Under the pieces are notes generated by a model, which was given only the letters and a program-made list of their open reading frames with translations, was not told where the DNA came from and searched no databases. This document shows positions 5,325-10,755 of a DNA stretch of 10,755 nt, piece after piece. The position numbers and the translations under genes were made by a program. Source of the DNA: an uncultured Bacteroidota bacterium (lineage in GTDB: Bacteria > Bacteroidota > Bacteroidia > Flavobacteriales > Flavobacteriaceae); assembly GCA_903837025.1 (NCBI GenBank), contig CAILTC010000436.1, forward strand, positions 1 to 10,755. The letters are read 5' to 3'. Each line of letters starts with the position of its first letter. Within the stretch, counting starts at the first letter, position 1.

Positions 5325-6686
5325 TTGTACGCAATACTTGACATAGAAACTACCGGAGGGCAATTCAACGAAGAAGGAATTACCGAAATTGCGATTTATA
5401 AATTTGACGGTCACGAAATCGTGGATCAATTTATAAGTCTGGTCAATCCTGAAATTCCCATTCAGCCTTTTGTTGTAAAATTAACTGGAATCAATAATGA
5501 GATGTTACGCTCTGCTCCAAAGTTTTTTGAAGTGGCCAAACGTATTATAGAAATGACCAATGACTGCGTTCTCGTTGCTCACAATGCAGATTTTGATTAC
5601 CGAATTTTACGTACTGAATTTCGTCGTTTGGGTTATGACTTCAATATAAAAACGCTTTGTACTGTCGAATTATCAAAAAGATTATTACCCGAACAAACTT
5701 CACACAGCCTAGGAAAATTAGTGCGAGCTTTAGGAATTCCAATGGCTGACAGACATCGAGCTAGCGGTGACGCATTAGCAACCGTAAAACTATTCAAACT
5801 ACTATTAGACAAAGATTTAAATAAAGAAATTGTCAAAGATCTTATCAAATTTGAAGTTCAAAAAGGAATTGCACCAAAATTGATGGACATCGTAGAAAGT
5901 TTACCTTCAAAAACAGGAATTTATTACATTCATCGCGAAGATGGGAGCCTTCTTTTTATTGGTAAAAGTAAAAACATCCGAAAAAGAGTCAATCAGCATT
6001 TTACAGGAATCACACGAAGTGCCAAGAAAATCCAAACCGAAGTTTTCACCGTTACTTACGAAGAAACCGGAAGCGAATTAATTGCACTTTTGAAAGAATC
6101 CGAAGAAATCAAAATCAATAGACCAATCTATAATAGAATGTCACCAAAAAGTAATTTTTCGTGGTCAATATATGCCGAAAAAGATGCTAATGGTTATCTC
6201 AATTTGAAATTACAAAAAGCAGACGGCAGAAAAAAAGAAGTAAAATCATACACCTCCATGCAGGAAGGGAAAGAGGCGTTGGTTCGCATTACTTCCGATC
6301 ATAAATTATGTAAAAAACTGACCGGTTTGTATACGACAAAAACACATTGTCTCCAGCATAACACCAACGAATGCGATGGCGCATGCGCCGGAAAAATAAC
6401 TCCAAAAGAATATAATGAGCGCGTTCAAGAATTTATAGACAAGAATTTATTCGACAATAAAACGATGGTTATTGTTGATAAAGGTCGTACAGTTTCAGAA
6501 CGAAGTGCTATTTTAGTCGAAAATGGAGTCTATAAAGGATATGCATTTTATGATCTGAATTACCAAATCAACACACTAGATATTTTAAGAAACATTATCG
6601 TTCCCATGCAAAGCAACCGAGATACTCGAAACAGTATTCAAGCTTATCTCCGTAAAAATAAGTATTTAAAAATAGTAAATTTTTAA
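5325..6686 (+). CDS. DnaQ-like exonuclease fused to a UvrC N-terminal (GIY-YIG + Cys cluster) module
   Basis: This 453-residue protein joins two nuclease modules. Residues 1-165 form a DEDDh 3'-5' exonuclease like DNA polymerase III epsilon: D6 and E8 in LDIETTG, D91 in AHNADFDYRIL, and H144/D149 in HRASGDA. Residues about 190-270 form a GIY-YIG nuclease as in UvrC and Cho: TGIY (197-200), FIG (211-213), catalytic R221, and E258 before IKINRPIYN. Cysteines C329, C342, C350 and C354 match the spacing of the UvrC iron-sulfur cysteines. The UvrC C-terminal RNase H-like and helix-hairpin-helix domains are absent. A DNA-repair or proofreading role is likely but inferred. The start is TTG 5325, giving MYAILDIETTGG, because nothing else precedes the first catalytic Asp. 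No Shine-Dalgarno site is seen; the upstream base sequence is array D. Confidence 0.9.
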   Translation: MYAILDIETTGGQFNEEGITEIAIYKFDGHEIVDQFISLVNPEIPIQPFVVKLTGINNEMLRSAPKFFEVAKRIIEMTNDCVLVAHNADFDYRILRTEFRRLGYDFNIKTLCTVELSKRLLPEQTSHSLGKLVRALGIPMADRHRASGDALATVKLFKLLLDKDLNKEIVKDLIKFEVQKGIAPKLMDIVESLPSKTGIYYIHREDGSLLFIGKSKNIRKRVNQHFTGITRSAKKIQTEVFTVTYEETGSELIALLKESEEIKINRPIYNRMSPKSNFSWSIYAEKDANGYLNLKLQKADGRKKEVKSYTSMQEGKEALVRITSDHKLCKKLTGLYTTKTHCLQHNTNECDGACAGKITPKEYNERVQEFIDKNLFDNKTMVIVDKGRTVSERSAILVENGVYKGYAFYDLNYQINTLDILRNIIVPMQSNRDTRNSIQAYLRKNKYLKIVNF

Positions 6687-6765
6687 TTTTTTTTGAAGCT
6701 AATTCCCGCTATTTGTTACAAACGAAGTTCACTGAACTCCGATTAAAATGAATGTTAAGTGAAGT

Positions 6766-6803
6766 AATCTTTTCTTTTTCTAAAGAAAAAAAAGAAAAGG
6801 ATT
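6766..6803 (+). promoter_or_regulatory. Pyrimidine/purine hairpin immediately upstream of miaA
   Basis: A pyrimidine-rich arm (6766-6780) can pair with the purine-rich arm 6785-6803 across a TAAA loop, with a few unpaired A residues. The right arm contains AAAAGGA (6795-6801), a Shine-Dalgarno-like stretch 6 nt before the miaA ATG, so the hairpin could hide the ribosome-binding region. No T-run follows on the plus strand, which makes a simple terminator for the exonuclease gene less likely. The rest of the 121-bp spacer (6687-6807) shows only a short palindrome around GTTCACTGAAC (6727-6737) and no clear TAnnTTTG box. Confidence 0.45.
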
Positions 6804-6807
6804 TCCA

Positions 6808-7752
6808 ATGCTATCGGCGCTAAAAAACCATAAAATTTTGAACCAGAAAAAACTCATCGTAATTATAGGTCCTACAGCCATCGGAAAAACTTCCTTGAGC
6901 ATCGCTTTGGCGCAACATTTCAATTGCGATATTATTTCTTGCGACAGTCGTCAATTTTTCAAAGAAATGCAAATAGGAACTGCGGTTCCAACTACCGAAG
7001 AATTAGCTGGAGCCCAACATCATTTCATTCAAAACAAATCCATTTTCGAAAATTATACTGTTGGCGATTTCGAAAAAGAAGCCATTGCAAAACTAGACGA
7101 ATTATTTTTGACCAATGATTATGCGGTTCTAGTGGGCGGTTCTGGTTTGTATGTAGATGCTGTTTTGAAAGGCTTTGACGAGTTTCCCGAAATTGATGTT
7201 TTTGTTCGAGAAGAAGTCACTTCAAATTACGAGAAATTAGGTTTAGACTATTTACAAACCGAATTAGAAAAACGAGATCCCAACTATTTTTCGGTTGTAG
7301 CCAAAGAAAATCCACAACGAATGATGCGCGCTTTAGAAGTTTGCATCGGAAGCGGAAGACCGTATTCCACTTTTTTAAATCAGAAGAAAAACATACGAAA
7401 CTTCACTTCTATTCTTATCGGATTAGAAGCCGAGAGAAGCGTGATTTATGACCGAATTAACCAACGAGTTGACATCATGATCGATGAAGGTTTATTGGCT
7501 GAAGCCAAAGATTTATTTCCTCATAAAAACCTGAATGCTTTACAAACCGTAGGATACAGAGAATTATTCAGCTATTTTGAAGATGAAATTTCATTGGAAT
7601 TTGCCATCGAAGAAATCAAGAAAAATACCCGACGATTTGCTAAAAGACAACTCACTTGGTTCAAAAGAAATTCGGAAACAAAATGGTTTAATTATCTAAC
7701 TGATCGGAAAGAAATTATTCGTTTCTTAATTGAAAAAAATCATAAATCATAA
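6808..7752 (+). CDS. miaA: tRNA dimethylallyltransferase MiaA
   Basis: MiaA transfers dimethylallyl from DMAPP to N6 of A37 in tRNAs that read UNN codons, the first step to ms2i6A; it is cytoplasmic. The 314-residue protein has the P-loop GPTAIGKT (21-28), the DSRQ motif (46-49) with KEMQIGT following, GGSGLY (110-115), and NPQRMMRALEV (168-178) with GRP (183-185). The C-terminal RRFAKRQLTWFKR lies just before the end. The start at ATG 6808 gives about 10 residues more than the shortest homologues I know; no better ATG lies between it and the P-loop. The last residues NHKS and the TAA stop are encoded by the ATAAATC repeat array. It is probably co-transcribed with the thioesterase 29 bp downstream. 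Confidence 0.96.
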   Translation: MLSALKNHKILNQKKLIVIIGPTAIGKTSLSIALAQHFNCDIISCDSRQFFKEMQIGTAVPTTEELAGAQHHFIQNKSIFENYTVGDFEKEAIAKLDELFLTNDYAVLVGGSGLYVDAVLKGFDEFPEIDVFVREEVTSNYEKLGLDYLQTELEKRDPNYFSVVAKENPQRMMRALEVCIGSGRPYSTFLNQKKNIRNFTSILIGLEAERSVIYDRINQRVDIMIDEGLLAEAKDLFPHKNLNALQTVGYRELFSYFEDEISLEFAIEEIKKNTRRFAKRQLTWFKRNSETKWFNYLTDRKEIIRFLIEKNHKS

Positions 7753-7778
7753 ATCATAAATCATAATTCATAATTATT
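7737..7778. repeat. 7-bp-period array E across the miaA stop and into the thioesterase leader
   Basis: Four exact AAATCAT units (7737, 7744, 7751, 7758), then AATTCAT (7765) and a weaker AATTATT (7772). The array encodes the last codons and the stop of miaA and ends 3 nt before the thioesterase ATG at 7782, so it makes up nearly all of the spacer. All units have the same orientation, unlike arrays B, C and D. Confidence 0.85.
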
Positions 7779-7781
7779 TCC

Positions 7782-8522
7782 ATGCCAATAGCACCAAATT
7801 TCACCTCTGAATATAGCAAAGATTGGGAAATCAATTTTACACAATGTATGCCAAACGGTTTCTTGAAATATACCGATTTATGCAATTTGCTGCAATTAAC
7901 GGCGGCAGCTCATTCTGAAATTGGCGGAATTAGTTTTAGCGATATGCAGGAATTCAATCAAGCTTGGGTTTTAAGTCGGATGCGCGTCGAAATTTCCGAA
8001 TTACCAAAATGGAAAGACCATGTTACCGTAAAAACTTGGATCAACACCTTAGAAAATTCGCGTTCTGTACGTGCTTTGGAAATGTATGTTAATGGGAAGA
8101 AAATGGTAGGTTGTGAAACTTTTTGGGCTGTTTTCAATACTAAAATCAGGCGTCCGGAAGCCTTAGCCTTGCCTTTCGAGCATTTTGAATTATACCCAGA
8201 AAATAAAGCTACCCAAAAGCCTTTTTCTAAAATTAACCTCAGTAATGACACCGAAATGGTTTTTGAAAAAACGGTTTCCCTTTCGGATTTAGACATTGTC
8301 AATCATGTTAATAATGTAAAATACTTAGAATGGTGTCTTGATTTTGTGAATGAAAAACTGATTTTAAATCAAAAAATTAAAAGTTTTGAAATGAATTTTC
8401 TCAAGGAATTATCGTTAAAAGACAAGGTTATTATTCACGAAAATCAAACTTCAGAAGCCTTATTATTTAGTATTACTAAAGAAGATAAAACGAGTTTTGC
8501 ATTACAATTGAATTTGGTATAA
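7782..8522 (+). CDS. Acyl-ACP thioesterase (FatA/FatB-like, double hot-dog)
   Basis: It hydrolyses acyl-ACP to release free fatty acids in the cytoplasm. The 246-residue protein has two hot-dog halves. The first carries TDLCNLLQLTAAAHSEIGG (31-49) and the conserved WVLSRMRVEI (62-71), WKDHVTVKTW (77-86) and RRPEAL segments. The second carries SDLDIVNHVNNVKYLEW (168-184), the signature that contains the catalytic Asp and His of plant and bacterial enzymes. D171 and H175 are present, while V173 occupies the place of the Asn of plant FatB, with Asn at 174. The plant Cys position also appears to be Leu (210), as in many bacterial members. The start ATG 7782 follows the repeat array directly. It ends before a hairpin and the strong terminator at 8562. 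Confidence 0.9.
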   Translation: MPIAPNFTSEYSKDWEINFTQCMPNGFLKYTDLCNLLQLTAAAHSEIGGISFSDMQEFNQAWVLSRMRVEISELPKWKDHVTVKTWINTLENSRSVRALEMYVNGKKMVGCETFWAVFNTKIRRPEALALPFEHFELYPENKATQKPFSKINLSNDTEMVFEKTVSLSDLDIVNHVNNVKYLEWCLDFVNEKLILNQKIKSFEMNFLKELSLKDKVIIHENQTSEALLFSITKEDKTSFALQLNLV

Positions 8523-8527
8523 ATGAT

Positions 8528-8559
8528 AAAGTTCCTAACTTTTAATAGCTAAGAACTTT
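8528..8559. repeat. Small inverted repeat after the thioesterase gene
   Basis: Arms 8528-8537 and 8550-8559 (AAAGTTCCTA and TAAGAACTTT) pair with one mismatch across a 12-nt loop. It directly follows the thioesterase stop and precedes the stronger terminator at 8562. It may help protect or end the transcript; no function can be shown from sequence. Confidence 0.4.
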
Positions 8560-8561
8560 AT

Positions 8562-8603
8562 AATAATGAAAAAGCTCGAATCACTTCGAGCTTTTTCATT
8601 ATT
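8562..8603. terminator. Perfect 19-bp bidirectional intrinsic terminator
   Basis: Arms 8562-8580 and 8585-8603 are fully complementary, with a TCAC loop. The GC-rich top is GCTCGAA/TTCGAGC, and A-runs (8569-8573) and T-runs (8592-8596) sit within the stem, so it reads as a Rho-independent terminator on both strands. It lies exactly between the thioesterase stop and the convergent response-regulator stop. Confidence 0.92.
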
Positions 8604-8606
8604 TGT

Positions 8607-9317
8607 TTATGCTTTATTTTTTACTACCAGTCTAAATCCTTCTCCGTGAATATTGAGGATTTCAACATTAGGATCTAGTTTCAAATATTTCCTTAATTTG
8701 GCAATATAAACATCCATACTTCTAGAAGTAAAGTAGTTATCGTCTCTCCATATTTTTGTCAGCGCTAATTCTCTTGGCATCAAGTCATTTTCATGAAGAA
8801 TTAACATTTTCAATAATTCATTCTCTTTTGGAGACAATTTAACAGGTTCTTCGTCGCCAAAAGTCAAAAATCGAAGTTTTGAATTAAGGTGAAATTTACC
8901 AACTGTAAACTCAAACTGTACGGGCTCTGCTTTTACTCCCGAAGATTTTCTTTGAATGATGGCTCTAATTTTCATCAATAAAACCTCAGAATCAAAGGGT
9001 TTATTCAAATAATCATCAGCGCCCGCTTTGTATCCTTTCAAGACATCTTCTTTCATAGATTTTGCCGTCAAAAAAATAATTGGCACATCTTGATTTTTTT
9101 CTCTTATTTCTTTTGCTAATGTATATCCATCTTTATAAGGCATCATTACATCCAAAATACACAAATCATACGTGTCTTTTTTGAATTTTTCAAAACCTTC
9201 CATTCCATTTTTAGCTAGAGTAACCTCAAAATCATTAAGCATTAAATAATCCTTTAATACTGCACCAAAATTAAGGTCATCTTCAACTAAAAGAATTCTT
9301 TTATTTACATTTTCCAT
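8607..9317 (-). CDS. OmpR/PhoB-family response regulator (RprY-like)
   Basis: This 236-residue cytoplasmic transcription regulator has an N-terminal receiver domain with acidic D13/D14, phosphoacceptor D56 in CILDVMMPYKDGYTL, T84 in IIFLTAKS and K106 in DDYLNKPF. A C-terminal winged-helix DNA-binding domain (about 131-232) contains KLSPKENELL, the recognition-helix region SRSMDVYIAKLRKYL and the final wing GEGFRLV. It lies 4 nt downstream of the histidine kinase gene on the same strand, so the two form one operon and almost certainly a cognate pair. Domain order, length and sequence resemble Bacteroides RprY, but the signal and target genes are unknown. Confidence 0.95.
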   Translation of the reverse strand: MENVNKRILLVEDDLNFGAVLKDYLMLNDFEVTLAKNGMEGFEKFKKDTYDLCILDVMMPYKDGYTLAKEIREKNQDVPIIFLTAKSMKEDVLKGYKAGADDYLNKPFDSEVLLMKIRAIIQRKSSGVKAEPVQFEFTVGKFHLNSKLRFLTFGDEEPVKLSPKENELLKMLILHENDLMPRELALTKIWRDDNYFTSRSMDVYIAKLRKYLKLDPNVEILNIHGEGFRLVVKNKA

Positions 9318-9321
9318 ATTT

Positions 9322-10755
9322 CTAATTTATTAATGGTATTTTAATTATAAAGGTACTTCCTTTTCCCTTTTCACTTTCTACATAAATTTGACCATTATGA
9401 TCGTCAACTATCTTTTTTACATAAGCCAGACCTAAACCATGACCTTTTACATTATGTAAATCTCCGGTATGTTCTCGATAAAATTTTTCAAAAACCCTTT
9501 TTTGAGCTATTTTACTCATTCCTATCCCGTTATCTTTTATTTTGATAATCATATAATCTTTTACATTTTCTGTAAAAACATCAATCTTCGGAATTGATGG
9601 TGAATACTTAATTGCATTCTCCAAAATATTAACAATTACATTTATAAAATGGACTTCATTTACCAAAACAGTTGTTCGAACGGCATTAAAATGTTTGGTA
9701 ATTGTTCCTTCTCTATCTTCTAAAATCAAACTTACATGCTCAATCGCATCTTCTATAACCTCTTGAATGTTGCTAGATTCCTTGACAATATCAAGCTCTT
9801 TCTTTTCTAATTTAGAAATTCGTAACACATTCTCCACTTGAGCATGCATCCGTTTATTTTCATCCTTGATCATTTGCAAATACTTGAGAACTTTTTCTTT
9901 ATCATCTATAATTTTAGGATTTCTGATAGCATCTAAAGCCAAATTTATCGTCGCAATAGGAGTTTTAAACTCATGTGTCATATTATTTATGAAATCTGAT
10001 TTTATTTCAGAAATATGTCGTTGACGAATCAATTGGTTCAAGGCACTTGTGTAAGCTATTATAATTATCAACGTAAAAATAATCGACAATAGTGTAATTC
10101 CTGCAAGATCTGTTAGCAAAAACTTCTTTTTATACGGAAATGAAACTAATAATTGGTATTTACTATTTCCTTCATTATCAGAAAATATAGGAATAGAATA
10201 GGTTGTATTTTTATCGTATTTAAAACCATCCGACTTCACTTTTGTAGCTAAACCATTACTATAAATGCCATAATCAAATTTAGTTTTAACTCCATATTCT
10301 TCCAATTCTTTCTTCAAAAGTTTCGCTAAACTTTCTTTCGAAACCCTTTCTTGTATCGGCATTGTAGCCGCTAAATCCTTAAAGAAAATCTCAAACTGAG
10401 CATTATCCAATATGTCAAGATTTCCTGATTTTTCAATCTTAATATCAGGTGTTAATTTATGCTGAAGCCGCGAATTATCAAATCTATTATTATCATAAAC
10501 CTCGGTAACTCGTTTCGAATTAAAACTTTTAAATTTTACACTATCAAATTTTTTATCGAAGAACGTTGCCGAAACATTATAATCTTCGGCTGAAACACTA
10601 TTTGAATATATGATTGTCTGATTTGTTTTACTATTTTTCTGAATGTAATAAAACTGTAATAAATCATTTTTCTGCGGAATCTTTCCAGTACTGTCCTTAT
10701 ATTTATTGTATTTATTATAAAAAGTATAAGCTTCCTGTTTCTGTATTTTATCCGC
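9322..10755 (-). CDS. Membrane sensor histidine kinase, 5' end beyond the window (RprX-like)
   Basis: The frame stays open on the minus strand from the stop at 9322 to the right edge, giving at least 477 residues. The TTG at 10410 is internal, since about 115 codons without a stop precede it in frame. The visible N-terminal 200 or so residues are hydrophilic and likely a periplasmic sensor region. One transmembrane helix follows (LAGITLLSIIFTLIIIIAY, near 10110-10050). Then comes the DHp domain with phosphorylated His in NNMTHEFKTPIATI (codon 9973-9975), and the HATPase_c domain with N-box NILENAIKYS, G1 DNGIGM, F-box EKFYR and G2 GHGLGLAYV. The helix connects almost directly to the DHp domain, with no room for a HAMP domain. 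A first transmembrane helix presumably lies outside the window. Gene order kinase then regulator matches RprX-RprY. Confidence 0.93.
   Translation of the reverse strand, partial: ADKIQKQEAYTFYNKYNKYKDSTGKIPQKNDLLQFYYIQKNSKTNQTIIYSNSVSAEDYNVSATFFDKKFDSVKFKSFNSKRVTEVYDNNRFDNSRLQHKLTPDIKIEKSGNLDILDNAQFEIFFKDLAATMPIQERVSKESLAKLLKKELEEYGVKTKFDYGIYSNGLATKVKSDGFKYDKNTTYSIPIFSDNEGNSKYQLLVSFPYKKKFLLTDLAGITLLSIIFTLIIIIAYTSALNQLIRQRHISEIKSDFINNMTHEFKTPIATINLALDAIRNPKIIDDKEKVLKYLQMIKDENKRMHAQVENVLRISKLEKKELDIVKESSNIQEVIEDAIEHVSLILEDREGTITKHFNAVRTTVLVNEVHFINVIVNILENAIKYSPSIPKIDVFTENVKDYMIIKIKDNGIGMSKIAQKRVFEKFYREHTGDLHNVKGHGLGLAYVKKIVDDHNGQIYVESEKGKGSTFIIKIPLIN

Noticed and set aside
5101..7778. CRISPR array
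   Set aside because: Repeats have a 7-bp period with no spacers of uniform length and no cas genes nearby.
7958..8302. Minus-strand open frame of 114 codons inside the thioesterase gene
   Set aside because: Shadow of a clearly conserved coding sequence on the other strand.
8521..8562. Possible sixth 7-bp-period array after the thioesterase gene
   Set aside because: Some units resemble the family, but the register breaks; the sequence is better explained as a simple inverted repeat.
10408..10410. TTG at 10410 as the start of the histidine kinase
   Set aside because: The frame is open for 115 further codons to the window edge and encodes sensible periplasmic-type sequence, so the TTG is an internal Leu codon.

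Overview
The window looks like a chromosomal segment of a flavobacterium (Bacteroidota, Flavobacteriaceae, most likely Flavobacterium or a close relative). The DNA is AT-rich, the proteins are of flavobacterial type, most genes have no Shine-Dalgarno site, and several starts are preceded by the Bacteroidota -7 promoter motif TAnnTTTG. Two genes (pcm and the exonuclease fusion) appear to start at TTG. It reads as ordinary housekeeping chromosome: no phage, insertion sequence, CRISPR or RNA gene is visible.

Layout. 1-350: 3' part of a GNAT N-acetyltransferase. 468-1016: secreted DUF3575-like outer-membrane protein. 1013-1249 (minus): VF530/DUF2132 small DNA-binding protein, its end overlapping the previous gene by 4 bp. 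1319-1771: smpB. A terminator hairpin separates it from the convergent pcm (minus, 1876-2517). Divergent from pcm is a Gfo/Idh/MocA oxidoreductase (2650-3615). A same-strand run follows: 3-hydroxyacyl-CoA dehydrogenase (3697), yggS (4586), an exonuclease/UvrC-N fusion (5325), miaA (6808) and an acyl-ACP thioesterase (7782). A perfect 19-bp bidirectional terminator (8562-8603) separates this run from a minus-strand two-component operon: an OmpR-family response regulator (8607-9317) downstream of a membrane histidine kinase (9322 to beyond the right edge).

How the genes work together. Most are single-function upkeep genes: tmRNA ribosome rescue (SmpB), isoaspartyl protein repair (Pcm), PLP homeostasis (YggS), tRNA A37 prenylation (MiaA), release of fatty acids from ACP, and beta-hydroxyacyl-CoA oxidation. 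The kinase and regulator form a signalling pair resembling Bacteroides RprXY.

The most striking non-coding signal is a family of degenerate 7-bp-period tandem arrays. They lie at four gene boundaries (about 2541-2603, 3628-3698, 5247-5323, 7737-7778) and inside yggS (5101-5156). The units differ between sites but share a period of exactly 7 and a loose NNNAA(A/T)C consensus. Three of the arrays are bipartite, with reverse-complement units followed by forward units. One fills the whole yggS-exonuclease junction, from the yggS stop codon to the next start. The arrays supply stop codons, intergenic spacers and a protein insertion. I know of no described flavobacterial element of this kind; heptameric STRR repeats of cyanobacteria are the nearest precedent I can name.
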